Positions 1-12,004 of a DNA stretch of 64,000 bases are shown here, in pieces; position 1 is the stretch's first letter, and each line of letters begins with the position of its first letter. This DNA comes from Lingula anatina (lineage: Eukaryota; Brachiopoda; Lingulata; Lingulida; Lingulidae): assembly GCF_001039355.2 (NCBI RefSeq), contig NW_019775629.1:1-64000 (forward strand), given 5' to 3'. The notes beneath the pieces are model-generated. The model saw only the letters and a program-made list of their open reading frames with translations, was not told the DNA's origin and did not search any database. A program made the translations under genes and the position numbers.

Positions 1-1308
1 GAAAGAGCAGGAAAGAGCGTATTCAGGGAATGTTCCAAGTGTGTTAGGTGTGCTGGCTAATCACGGAGAGTCCCGAGTGTGTTAGGTGTGCTTGATCTCG
101 TGCATGGAACACAAACATTTCGTTTTTATTGTCTAACTGTGTAGATCTGTTGATTAACGTGTTATTAAAATGTGAATAACACATGCCAACATAATTAGTC
201 GAGTAAAAAAAAAAAAAAAAAAATAAATAAATAATAATGCGCATTACTGACAGTTTTGTTAAATTCTGCAACAACAAAATACACTTTCTTGAAAGACTGA
301 CTTGCATTTATTATTCTTTTTATATTACATTTATTGCTTGTTATTTGAATTATCTATCCATGAAACCCTCCACATTTACATATAACAATATTATTTACAC
401 ACCGAAAGTAGAAAACACGCCTAACTCACTGCAATCTCTGTAAAGTACGTACAAAGTGTATTGGTAATAGCACCCATCAGAATGCGTAGAAGTTTACGCT
501 GAAAGTGGAAGTTCACCGCGACAGTTTTAAACAACTCACAAACTGTTCAAAGTTGACAACCACAGTTCTCTGTCCAGGTATGACCAATTCATGAATCTGA
601 CATCTTTTTACACAAAAAATCCAGCTTAAAACCATGGCGCAATCGTAAACGTCAAGGTGGGAAAGAGTCGACAACAAGAGTATGACAATAACCTAAATAG
701 TTGCGAGTATCAGTACAGCTAGGGTTAAGAAACTCCCGCTAATATAAGACACATGTCTACCTTCAAACAAGTTAACAATTCATTTTCAAAATGTGTCATT
801 AAGTTTAGGAAATAAACATTGCTTCTTAGAAACGTGACTAAAATAACGATATTTGGCAGTTGACCACAATATCAAAAGTTACAATGTGAGGTGATAAATT
901 ATCTGATTGTACAAAACATGACAAGATCATTCCACTGGTACTGGAATTTCAGCTCATGATAGTCTTAATAAATAGTTTATATAGGTTTTCTAACACCTAT
1001 TGCGCGGTTTTTGTTTTTGGTTTCCAGATTGTCGAATAATGATCACTGAATAAAAGTCCAAAAATAAAAGTTTCACTGCCATAAGATTGTATAAAATCAC
1101 AGTATACAAATATATCACTGACTTTTCTTTATCATCATCTTCCCAATTTGTTTCCAATTTTACTCTTCAATTAAATCACAAACAAATATATTTTCAATCC
1201 CAAATGCTTTGTAATCCATCGAAATGTACTGATCTTGAGTTTTCTTGCTTTACATTTTCTTCCATAAATCAGATAAAATTGTCTTTGTAAGAGGCTTTGC
1301 AAATCCTT
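1..1308. other. No gene recognised; flank of the SPMIP11-like gene
   Basis: AT-rich sequence with a run of A near 203-221 and an imperfect short repeat containing gtgttaggtgtgct at about 39-91. The open frames here are short and carry no recognisable domain or splice pattern. The part near 1308 should hold the 3' UTR of the minus-strand gene that stops at 1309. Confidence 0.5.
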
Positions 1309-1474
1309 TTAAAAGAGTGAAAACTCCCTGTTGGTAAGGCTCATTTCATTTACAAATCTGAAAGAGAAAATAAGAAATGTCCTTATGCAAATTCTGTGTA
1401 GAATTTTTTCTTCTTGTATGAGTTTTATGAGCATTTTAGTCATCAGGCAAAATGACAATGCTGATCAAAAAAAA

Positions 1475-1559
<85 letters not shown>

Positions 1560-2707
1560 TGTTTTTTTTTCAATACTCAAATCCATGTGAACTATGGTTC
1601 AACCTTCATTTAAATGACCCTGTTTATGACTTGCATGCTTGAATAAACTGACTTCTATTCACTTTGCAAGAATATGAATTCATTTTTCCACAGTTGTGCT
1701 ATCAGCTAAATGATAACTACTATGGCCAGATAACAGATAATACCTGCACAGGTAGTCAAGACATTCCCTACCTTGTCATTTCACTGTTTACAAATACGTG
1801 TCTCTTCACATGCGTCCAAGGCTCCTTCTGCTTCAGGGGAGCGTCCTTATTCCACCAGCCATAGTCGTGAGATGTGATTGTCTTATCTCTGTATATAGCC
1901 AGTGGACCTGTCATATGAAATATAAGGTAACATTAATACACTGTTGGGGTTTTTACCTATACACAGCAATATCGTCCATTATCCCAAATTTGCAATATTT
2001 GACTGAGAATAGCACTGCATGGATACTAACAGACATTTTGTATTACTACTGACATGGTATTATAACGGGCATTGGTTTCTAGTGATCTCTAAAATTCAGG
2101 GCACAAAACACATACATGTATACCTATGCCCTTGGCCAACTACGGTAATANCACATCTAGGTAACACTGCATGTAATGTTACTCGTTATAATGCATTGAT
2201 CTCTGCCTTGCATTTGTCCTTTAGTAAGGTGAATTAAGATGAACTACATGAAATAGTACATTCATTCGGATATAATCCAAATAATAAGAACATATTTCCA
2301 GATTCATTCTGTGAAACATGTCTATGGACAACATGAAATACTGTGTCATTTTCAGAAGGTCAAAGGACACCATGCATTGTAACTAATAACAATAACATTC
2401 ATGTATACTGGGTACGGTATATATATAGGCTAGCTTTACACTTAGCCCTCATTGAAAACAAATTACCTTTAGGGTTTCTGATATGTTTCGTCCTCTGCCT
2501 GGTGTATTCTACGTACGATCCCTGGGGTCCCGCGCCGTATGCAGACACCTGGTTAATTGGGATGATGGAGGGTCGGGGAAGCTTTTCTCGGTCCACGATT
2601 GGAGGGAGTTTGTCCATAGGATCATACTGCGGGTTAAACGTGGGGTTGACCACCTTTTCCCTTATAGTATCCTGGTAACCCATCTCTGTTAGACCAAAGA
2701 ATGCCAT
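1309..2707 (-). CDS. SPMIP11: SPMIP11/TEX49-like sperm microtubule inner protein, 3 exons, 141 aa
   Basis: I assembled three coding exons on the minus strand: 2707-2467, 1907-1772 and 1357-1309. Phases match (1, then 2), with donors gtaatt and gtaggg and acceptors ending cag. The protein starts MAFFGLTEMGYQD, has a Pro-rich middle (DKLPPIVDREKLPRPS), then HDYGWWNKDAPL and EPWTHVKRHVFVNSEMTRFV, and ends TNREFSLF. This order (MAFF..GYQ start, WW motif, PW, MTRF, short FSL end) matches my memory of the TEX49/SPMIP11 family, a small protein of the sperm flagellar doublet microtubule lumen, and the length is close to the family's. A role inside ciliary or flagellar axonemes is inferred from the family. 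The start ATG lies 260 bp from the start of CCT5 on the other strand. No database search was possible, so the name rests on motif order. Confidence 0.65.
1467..1552. repeat. Poly-A followed by (AT)n microsatellite
   Basis: An A run of about 25 bases passes directly into about 60 bases of pure AT dinucleotide. It lies in the last intron of the SPMIP11-like gene. The Lys/Ile/Tyr open frame over it is a microsatellite artefact. Confidence 0.9.
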
Positions 2708-2967
2708 GGTTGCTTTCTTGGTGGAGAAACAGACGGTGGGATGTTAAAATGCTGCAGCTTTTGTGAGGAACCCTGTGCTCTGTAGCGTGGAGCTTGCAGG
2801 TTGCTATGCACTCTCTGTTGCTATCTCGTTCTCGTTCTCGCCGCGAGACTTGTCGGCCATCTTGGACTACTGCAGCGTGAAAGTTTTGTATACCACTTGG
2901 AAATCTTGTACAATCGTATATATTTATTTATCATCGAGGCTCAAGCAGTGACGTTTAAAAAGTCAAG
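2708..2967. promoter_or_regulatory. Bidirectional promoter between SPMIP11-like and CCT5
   Basis: These 260 bp separate the two divergent start codons and must hold both 5' UTRs and the core promoters. No TATA box is obvious. Visible elements are ggccatctt at 2855-2863, the reverse complement of the YY1-type core AAGATGGCC, and tctcgccgcgaga at 2836-2848, a short inverted repeat preceded by ctcgtt repeats. A TATA-less, YY1-like arrangement suits a housekeeping gene such as CCT5. Confidence 0.6.
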
Positions 2968-5108
2968 ATGTCGATGGGGTCTCTCGCCTTCGATGAATTC
3001 GGAAGACCGTTTCTGATTTTGAAAGATCAGGACAAGAAATCACGGCTTCATGGCATCGAAGCTCACAAGGTACCATAATAATGACAGTCACAGTGGTAAA
3101 CTGAAGGGTGGGGGTCTTCAGCTTGTTAAGTGTTTTTTTGCAGGTCTTACTCCCTGCAAATTATATTCTATGTCGATCTTTTGTTAATTTTTCAATTGTG
3201 ATGTTTCTAGATCTGTAAAATTACCCAGTTAATGTAAGTGTCAGTGTGTCGGTGTCACTGGGTTACTTGCAATCTCAGCCTGCCTTTGGCAAATATCAAA
3301 CTTGAGGAAGTGAGAGTTAATCAGAATATTTGTGAGCTGCCGACATCTTTGCCGGGGTAGCACATACAGTACATACATATATAGGTGTGCTGATGCATTA
3401 ATCTCCATGCTGGCCTCTCATGAAATACCCACGTAGTGGCAGATTCCGCCCCCCCCCCCCTCCACCACTGAAGTGATTCCTTCAACATCTCCACTTTCAG
3501 TGCACTCACTGCCTTTCTTTTCTTTACAGTCCATTTCTAGTTCCTGAGAGCATGAGATCTTGGATGCAATTTCCCCATTCGTAATCAGTATTACATGATT
3601 ATTATCTCACAATATTATTGTTATAAATGTTAACTCAATGAATATATTTTCCTTATACCTCAGTCTCACATCATGGCAGCCAAGACAGTGGCCAGCACAC
3701 TGCGGACCTCCCTGGGACCCAAGGGGCTGGACAAGATGATGGTCAGTTCAGATGGTGAAGTGACCATCTCTAATGATGGGGCAACCATCCTCAGCATGAT
3801 GGATGTTGACCACCAGATCGCCAAACTGATGGTGCAGCTGTCCAAGTCCCAGGATGATGAGATCGGAGACGGCACCACGGGTGTTGTGGGTAGGTCGTCA
3901 CTTACCCATGCTTTGCAAACTGAAATAAGTTGGCTCCAAAACTGGTGGTGTGAATTAAATGAGTGTTTAAGGAAGTGAAAATCAGTAGTATTTATATAGA
4001 ATGGGAATCGAGGTTTAATGGTAAATAGAGAGTAGCGTGGATTCTTCACAATACCTTGTTTTAGTATGAATGAAGGCTGAAATTATGTTAAACATTTCAA
4101 AAGATCCTGCTATATGTCACACTGGCTATATACCTCTACTTCCAGTGATGGCAGGTGCCCTTCTTGAGCAGGCGGAGCAGCTGTTAGACAGAGGAATCCA
4201 TCCTATCAGAATAGCTGACGGCTACGAGATGGCTGCCCAGGTCGCCATTGGTCACTTGGATAAAATCTGTGATCAGTTTCCACTGGACCAGTCTCATAGA
4301 GAGAGGCTGATAGAGACAGCTATGACTACACTAGGGTCCAAGATGTAAGAATGGGACCTGGTTGGTGTTGAAAATTAAACTGTAGTTACCCAAACAGGAT
4401 ACATTGAAGTTAAGATCTTGATTGTTGCTGTTCAGAATAGTTGGTTGCAAAAAGCTCTGTGATTGGTTAAAAAAGGGAGAAAGTCACGGTCATTGTATTT
4501 CAGTTTATTGTCCAAGTCCAAACACAAAACATGCTGTAAAATGAGCCTTATAGATAGGTGCAGTGTTGTCAGTATTGTAGATCTATACAGAAGAATTACA
4601 AATTGTCATATTGGTAATTATAAAAAGGTACATATGATAATGATAAGATGATACTTCCAGAGTGAACCGCTGTCACAGACAGTTTGCTGAGATTGCCGTG
4701 GATGCGGTGCTCTCGGTGGCTGACCTGGAGAGGAAGGACGTGGACTTTGAACTAATTAAGATGGAGGGTAAAGTGGGCGGCAAACTGGAGGACACTATGC
4801 TGGTCAAGGGGGTGGTCATTGACAAGGACATGAGTCACCCACAGATGCCCAAGGTAGCACCCTTCCCTTACCCTTAGACCCCCTTCCCTCCTTCCCTCCC
4901 TCTCTCCCTCCCTCCCTCTCTCTCTCTCTCCCTTTTCTCTCTCTCTCCCTCCCTCTCTCTCTCTCTCTCTCTCCTCTCCCTTGTCAACATTTAATCAACG
5001 TTCGTNTCTCTCTCTTCTCTCTCTCTCTCCCTCCCTCTCTCTCTCTCTCTCTCTCCCTTTTCTCTCTCCCTCCCTCCCTCTCTCTCTCTCTCCCTTCTCT
5101 CTCTCCCT

Positions 5109-5146
<38 letters not shown>

Positions 5147-7850
5147 AAACATGTAAATCAAGGCTTTGAATCAAAGGACAGAAGAAAGCTCAGACTTAAG
5201 AAAGAGAGATTATTGCACTGTCAATTGGAGATAAAAGTCGAATTTTTTTCTTGCTCTGACATTTTAATGAATATCTTCAATTTAATAATTTTATGCATTT
5301 TGTTTTCCATTCAAAGAGAATCAAAGACGCCAAGATAGCCATTTTGACCTGTCCATTTGAGCCTCCAAAGCCAAAGACCAAACACAAGTTGGACGTGACG
5401 TCAGTTGATGATTATAAAAAACTGCGAGTGTATGAGACAGAGAAGTTTGATGAAATGGTCAAACAGGTGAGTGGCTTGTTCTTTGTCCAAAGGGAAAAAA
5501 ATAACAAATGAGGAATTTTAGGTGAAGATCTGTTAGCACAATTCCATGGAAAAATTCTGTGGCTCCCTTATTACTATTACTACTATTTATTACTATTACT
5601 AATTGCTATTTGTTATCCAGCTGAAAGACACTGGAGCCGAACACTAATTACTATTTCTTATCCAGGTTAAAGACACAGGGGCCAATCTTGTCATCTGTCA
5701 GTGGGGATTTGATGACGAGGCCAATCATTTATTACTGCAGAGACAACTACCTGCTGTACGGTGGGTAGGAGGACCTGAGATAGAGGTTGGTATTTATGAG
5801 ACACTTTGTTTCCTCCCTATGTATTACTACATTAATAGATGTTGTTGGGGAAAATACTTGATAATTTGTTCTAATCTGGTTTGAAATTTCGATGGCATAT
5901 TTTTCTCTCTTATCTTATGGGATATCTATACAGTGGAAGAGTTTATCTGCCTGCAGTACCGTGATGATTTTATGTAGACTAAAATCCTAGCCATACCCCA
6001 ATAGAGTATCTCCATTAAAAATTAAGTCATTGTGTTGATTGATATAATTCTTTGAGTTGTTATAATTTTGAAAGATTACAGCAATGTTAAAGAGATCACT
6101 TGTTATCTAATTTTTTCTGACATGAATTTTATAGTGAACTTAATTAAATTGTGTGTATTTTAGCTTATTGCTATAGCAACAGGCGGTAGAATAGTTCCTC
6201 GTTTCCAAGAGCTGACGACAGACAAGCTGGGCAAGGCTGGTATAGTACGGGAACTCACCTTCGGCACAACCAAAGACAGGATGTTAGTTATAGAAGAATG
6301 TCACAACTCTAGAGCTGTTACCATATTTATTAGAGCAGGAAATAGAATGGTAGGTGTACATGTTGTATATTTGTTATCTTCGAGATGATTCACATTTTTA
6401 GTTATGGAGAGACAAAAAGTATGTAAGTGCATAGTTGGCAAAACAGAATTCGAAGGCTAAGTATGAAGCCATTTCCTCTGAGTGAATATATGCAAAGATT
6501 AACATCCAGGTGAAAGATGTCTCGAATGAACCAGGGAGGCGAGATCGTCTACAGAGTGCACCAGTGCAAAAATGACCAGGCTTCTCTGACTTGAATAAAA
6601 AAAAAAAAATTAAATTTCATTTAAATAAATAAACTAATTACATATTTGTATAATTTCAACCTTCGGGTTAGGATTTTCCAATAAAGATTATTATTATTAT
6701 TATTATATCCATAGGTATGACAAGTACTGGACATAATCAACAGTTCAATTTGTTCATGTCTCTAAGTGTTGTTCTCATAAGTCTGGTCGTACTGAGGCTA
6801 TGATGTGGACTTTTTTCATCCATCTTTCAGATCATTGAAGAAGCCAAGCGTAGTCTGCACGATGCATTGTGTGTAGTCAGGAACCTAGTCAAAGACCACA
6901 GGATAGTATATGGGGGCGGGGCCGCTGAGATTGCCATGTCCCTAGCTGTCAGTCAAGAGGCAGAAAAGGTGAGATATTGTACCAAATCAGGATTGGATCT
7001 GTATATGCACTTCTGTATTAAAAACCTTTTAGCTTTTGTCTGGGTGTCAGACTCCAGTCCAATAAGTTGATCATTGTGTTACTGGGTGATTTTCAACAAG
7101 GAAAAATGTGATGTTAGGCTAGGAGCTGCTGGTTGTGTGTGATGACTGGGCTCTCTGGAGCTTTAGAAATATTCTTTGTACTCCTACAACAAAATATATA
7201 TGATAACTGATCTTAATTCTACTTTTCTATGAGACTGAAGATTTTAGTATTATATGTAGTATTCCAGATCTCAACTCTACAGCAGTATGTTATGAGACTG
7301 AAGATTTTAGTATATAATGTTATACTATAATGTTATACTATATAATTCCAGATCTCCACTCTAGAACAGTATGCTATGAGAGCATTTGCAGATGCTCTAG
7401 ACTCTGTCCCCCTAGCCCTGGCAGAGAACAGCGGCCAGGCTCCCATACAGACTGTAGCTGAGATCAAATCAAGGCAGGTGACGGAGAAGAACCCCAGACT
7501 GGGTATTGACTGTATGAATAAAGGATCTAATGGTGAGTGATATGGACCTGTTACACTTTGTGTGTTATACTTACCTGTATTGAAACTGTTGGGAGATATT
7601 GTCAGTTCATAGTGTGACTATTACATAAGACTGTGCCCTATATGGAAGCCCCTCTCTTGGTCTGAACAATGAAAAGCGAGTATTGAAGGGGAGTAAATTC
7701 CCCCCTCCCAATTAATTACATATATAGGTTGCTTTTTCACCTTCTTTGACTGATATTATTCCCTGTCTTAAATATAGACACTTAGTAATGGAGGCTGCAT
7801 GTACTAACAGGTAGTATGTGCACATAAGATGCTCAGTGTATGTAGCAGTT

Positions 7851-7889
<39 letters not shown>

Positions 7890-8540
7890 GTGTTTGTCCT
7901 ATTTAGACATGCGAGAGCAGCACGTCATTGAGACCCTGAGCTCCAAGCGTGCACAGATCATGTTGGCAGTCCAGCTTACCAAGATGATACTCAAGATAGA
8001 CGATATTAGATCCAGTTCTGAAAATGTAAGTCTGTGACGCTTTCTTAAAAAGACCCTTGGAGAGATTTACCTGTGAAAAAAAGGAATAAAAATTATCTTG
8101 GAGAGTTCAGTAATACTTTTTTGCCTTTACTAGTTCAAGTTACATACTTGGAAATACACTTGATATTTGTGATTTGAGATCTTTTTTTCCTGGGTCTGAA
8201 GGTTGACATATATTTTAACGTCTTCAATTTGTTTAGAAGTAGTCCTTTTTCAAGGGTATTAGTTTTCATTATTCGGAAGTAAAGCATTTCAGTCTTATAG
8301 ATATAACCACCATCCATATATCAAAGAAAAAAGGATGAAAGATGACAAAATCCCATATTAATGTTTCTTCAGTTAAATTTTATGCATATATACTGCAGAG
8401 TAGCATGGTTGAGTATGTTTCACAGTATGTTTTAATAGAGATTTCATTCATATCTTCCAGTCACTGTTGACCTCAGTTTTACATGGGGTTTATTAAACAC
8501 CTTAACTTCATTTGACACGTTTCATTTCCAGATGTTCTAG
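2968..8540 (+). CDS. CCT5: T-complex protein 1 subunit epsilon (CCT5), about 540 aa
   Basis: Coding exons with matching phases: 2968-3069, 3664-3889, 4146-4344, 4661-4853, 5317-5466, 5666-5785, 6164-6349, 6831-6968, 7352-7532 and 7907-8025, plus probable exon 11 from 8532 (stop 8538-8540). CCT5 is one of eight paralogous subunits of the cytosolic TRiC/CCT chaperonin, which folds actin, tubulin and other clients using ATP. The start [15 protein letters not shown], the ATPase motifs NDGATIL and GDGTTGVV, the apical-domain stretch [18 protein letters not shown] and the C-terminal VYGGGAAEI all match CCT5. The ten exons give 538 codons against 541 residues in human. Splicing to exon 11 adds Met-Phe-stop; reading through the last donor (gtaagt) would instead add Val-Ser-Leu and stop at 8037. 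One N at 5005 lies in intron 4. Two introns carry small duplications of the next exon's acceptor. Confidence 0.97.
4883..5141. repeat. CT-rich microsatellite in CCT5 intron 4
   Basis: Roughly 260 bp of CT, CCCT and CTTT repeats interrupted by a short unique stretch and an N at 5005. The N probably marks a contig join inside the low-complexity sequence. Ser/Leu/Pro-rich open frames over it are artefacts. Confidence 0.9.
5603..5692 (+). repeat. 45 bp tandem duplication spanning the CCT5 exon 6 acceptor
   Basis: Two adjacent imperfect 45 bp copies, from about 5603 and 5648, each contain the polypyrimidine/acceptor ttatccag and the start of exon 6. The second copy is the functional exon (VKDTGANL). 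The first reads LKDTGAEH and then a stop, so splicing to it would truncate the protein. Confidence 0.8.
7225..7390 (+). repeat. Imperfect duplication of the CCT5 exon 9 acceptor region
   Basis: The unit attccagatct..cactc..cagtatg..atgag occurs at about 7261-7299 and again at the true exon 9 start (7346-7385). A third, partial match sharing tatgagactgaagatttt begins near 7229. The decoy encodes [10 protein letters not shown], closely matching the real [10 protein letters not shown], then runs to an in-frame stop after about ten more codons. Confidence 0.8.
7855..7889. repeat. (AAT)n microsatellite in CCT5 intron 9
   Basis: About eleven AAT units end shortly upstream of the exon 10 acceptor at 7904-7906. 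Confidence 0.9.
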
Positions 8541-9126
8541 TTCAGTAATCCCAGGAATACTCTGAAGTTGATGGACCTTGGTCACGTGTACTAGTGAGAG
8601 CACGGGTAGCAGAAACTACAGTACAAACTATCAAGATTGCTATCTCATGAACAAGGTTCTGCATCAATAATAATATTGTTTCAAAGTCAGTACCGAGATT
8701 GAACAACTGTGGCGGCATTAAGCAGTGTATCTGTCAGTGAATGACACTTTGCTTATTGGGGGAAGACAACAGAGGAGAGAAAGACTTCCTGTGTAAAAGT
8801 TGAGGAGTCTCGATAGAGATTGTAGAATACTGAAAAGGAACGCTATTTAACTCCATGGGCGTCCTCAGGTGGATCACAGGTATAAGAATGGAAGGTAGAT
8901 CAAGTTATCTTGCTGCAGGTGGAAATCACTTATTAATTTGCTATCAAGATTTTATAAACTGTGGATGTTTGGCATCGAAGTTGTTGGAGTCACATGCATG
9001 AACAGTGCGGGATCAATCGTGTGGAATTTATATTGTGATTTTTTTTTTGCCAATTAATCTTTTTTTACGAACTTGTTTTTTAACATGTACGTCGTGTGGT
9101 ACATGATTGTGTGCTTTGTAAAAGAT

Positions 9127-9231
9127 AATAAATATCAACAAGAAAATTTTTAATTTTTTTGTTGTCTAGTTGTTGCATTTTAGTTAACAATAAGAGAATT
9201 GTGGAATTACGAACTTGTCGCCTTCAATAAA
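9127..9231 (+). terminator. Candidate CCT5 polyadenylation signals
   Basis: Canonical AATAAA hexamers occur at 9127-9132 and 9226-9231, about 590 and 690 bp after the stop of exon 11. They are the first good signals in the 3' flank, and the intervening stretch has no competing gene. Confidence 0.55.
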
Positions 9232-10250
9232 AACCGCTGTATTTAAAATTGTTTCAATTACGGGAAAATCTGACACAAAATGTGGTTGCTTGTCGCGCCC
9301 TCTGTCGGCCCAACCTGTAGCAATTGTGCAGGGAGAAGAGGCGAGATTTTTCTTCCCTGTAGAAACGAGGCTGTTGGGGTAGTTGAAAACTTATGCAGCA
9401 TTTACGAAAGGGATAATCTATGCTTTTTAGAATTCAAGATAAAATATATCTTATTATATTCACTCTTTCGCTAGTGTCAGTGGACACGGCGTGCGTCCAC
9501 TTCTAGTTTTGCCCAAATTTATAAGATTACTTAGCACTTAACGCGACTTTAGTTAATTTATATGCTCTCTATGCTACTATGCTTTTTAAACGTTTACTAC
9601 GTTTCAGTGTGAATCTGGCACTTCCAGAAGAAAATACTTTCACTGTCCGCAGTCTTAGACCAGTGATGTTCAGACGAGTGTCCTTGACTCGCGGTTTTGT
9701 TATATTTTATGTTGAGCTCAGAACGAAACGTGTAGGAAATGAAACCACTGCAGATACAGGCGTCATCTAAAACCACTGACAAGGCGGCACGCCTGCCTGC
9801 GGCCTACCTCAAGAAACAAAACTTAATTCTTTCCTTTATGTAATCCAAAGCCTGACAACTAGTACACTTTATCAGGATTCTAAATATAGAGGCTGTGTTT
9901 CTCGCCTCAGAAGTCACTGGATATCTACATAAAAGTTCCATTTTAGTGCATGCACAATCCAACGTTAAGTTCCTAAATAAATAAATATAAATAAAATAAC
10001 CACGATAATAATAATAATTATTAAATTACTATTGACCTCTTTATTACTTATTTCCGTGAACGATGAAAGGGGAATCGCACTTCAATCATCCCTCGTTTCC
10101 TTTATCTTTTGTATATATATATGGCAAAATTTTTCTGGCACTGTGTTAGTGCGGGCAACTGAGTGATCTACGTGAGCCAGGCGTGCAAAGACGTGTTCAA
10201 AATCGATGTGTAAACCGGACATTTAAAAACTTGTTACGCCCAAGTTTTCG
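9232..10250. other. Intergenic, no gene recognised
   Basis: AT-rich DNA. The two opposing frames of about 60 codons near 9579-9782 are mirror-image chance frames without recognisable motifs or splice structure. Confidence 0.5.
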
Positions 10251-10253
10251 TCA

Positions 10254-10410
10254 TGACGTCTTACGTCACAATCCGGCTCAGCAATGACACAACGTTATTA
10301 TTCTGCACCTGACCTAAGCTCTTTGACGTCATAATTAGGATTTTCATCATAATCATAATCAGTTGTCTTGGAGTTTCATCTTCGACAGAGAAATGAAAAA
10401 CCACACGGGG
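10254..10410 (+). promoter_or_regulatory. CRE-rich segment ending in a splice donor (candidate 5' exon A)
   Basis: A tgacgt half site (10254-10259) next to tacgtca (10262-10268) is followed by a full palindromic CRE, TGACGTCA, at 10324-10331. About 80 bp on, ccacacggg is followed by the consensus donor gtaagtat at 10410. This resembles a promoter plus a non-coding first exon. The nearest plus-strand gene whose first coding exon is entered through an acceptor is the ACE-like gene (acceptor ending 27301). The link is inference. Confidence 0.3.
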
Positions 10411-10411
10411 T

Positions 10412-12000
10412 AAGTATATTTAATCTTGTTTCATCAGCCTAAGTTTGGTCGAGTGTGGTAATTACATACATAAATCTGGCTGGTGCTGTTGTCAGATTAA
10501 TGTGCTATTTGCTACAGGTCCCCTATAACAAGACTTTAACGGTGTTTACCTTGTTCTACACAACAACAAATGTAGTGAGGAATGTAGGCAGAGACATATA
10601 CATCCTATTACCCCTGAAAATTATAATTTGAGGGCCCCATGCGCAGAGGGGGTAGCGATCACAGTTCACGGGAAATAAAGTCACCAATTCATAAAGTCAC
10701 CGTATCATGGTGGATAAAACTTCGTTCATATCTCACTAATTATGCGAGTTGAAGATCTTGAAAATCACTCATCACCGGGTATAAGGACTCCGTGTCACAC
10801 AGGGGAATGAATGAAGAGCCGCTTTCACGTGAAACGGGAATGGGATGTTTCGCATACAACGCTAAATATGATGAACGTTTCACTCATCTCGGGAAATAAA
10901 AAGTGGCTTTTCGAAATCACCCAATGGGACCCTCTAAGTATGCCAGTATATGTACATTTAAACATTTGATCGTGCGATTCCCCGACCTCATGCACTGCGT
11001 CTCCGTCTCATGCACTGTTCTCGTAAATCTATTTTAAAAGTTGGTTATCTGTTCATCTTTTGAGACAGTAAACAATAGCGCTCTCCTAAAATAATCTTTG
11101 CTGTATCGTGTTGCATTCTTTGAAAAGAAGACTTGGTTGAATTTGATCAGCTAGATTGTAGATGGTACTGGTTGCTAGGAGGAGTCGTCCTGAGAATAAT
11201 CAGTTAATTTCCTTATGATGTTAAGTTCAAAATACCAGCACTCCTATTACAACCATATATATAGCTTGTCATGCCTTTCTAGTTTTTTTTCTGGGTTCCA
11301 TTGTAAATTTCTGTCACTTATCGAACTAATACCGAAATCATTTTTTTTTCATTTGAAAATATAGATTCGAAAAAAAAAAAAAAAAAAACAAATAAATAAA
11401 AATAAAAACAAACAAACAAACAAAAATCCGCAAAATTAGGATCGATTGCGTTCGTGAATGATTGTATCAATAATGTCTGAACTTACTAAGAATTTCGGTG
11501 TTTGGGACTGGCCTGAGAGAGAGAGATGGTCGGTTAGCTGTACTTCGCCAGGATTATAAGGTATAAAATTACTTAAGCTCACATAAACAAGTACCAGGAA
11601 TTAGTAATTTCTCTTTATTTCAGCTTGACCTATTTGGAGCCTTAGAAAGAACACACCTTTTCATTAGATAATGTTCTATTTTTACACCAAAGCATTAATT
11701 TTTTATCCATGTAGATTGTCTAAACAGGAATATCGTATATCGGAAAACGGACGTTAATGGACGTTTTCTCTAAACAACGGCATCTGTTCACTTGTAGGCC
11801 TAATGCTAAAACATTTTGCCTGATGGTTGAATGAAACCACAAAAAAATAATAAAAAACAGAAAAATTATAAAAACCGGAAACCGAAATTAGAGCACAGTT
11901 TTCACTGAGCTACGACCGTGCTTTCACCCCATGGCACGCGTTAAAACCTACTTCGTCCCATACCCTCTATGATGACAATTAATTATTGTTATTCTAATCC
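10412..12000. other. Intergenic or long intron, no gene recognised
   Basis: No coding potential seen. It contains A-rich simple sequence around 11370-11425 and otherwise unique AT-rich DNA. Confidence 0.45.
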
Positions 12001-12004
12001 TCCG

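Noticed and set aside
1331-1642. 103-codon frame with poly-Lys and Tyr/Ile repeats
   Set aside because: It is the translation of an A run followed by (AT)n in an intron of the SPMIP11-like gene.
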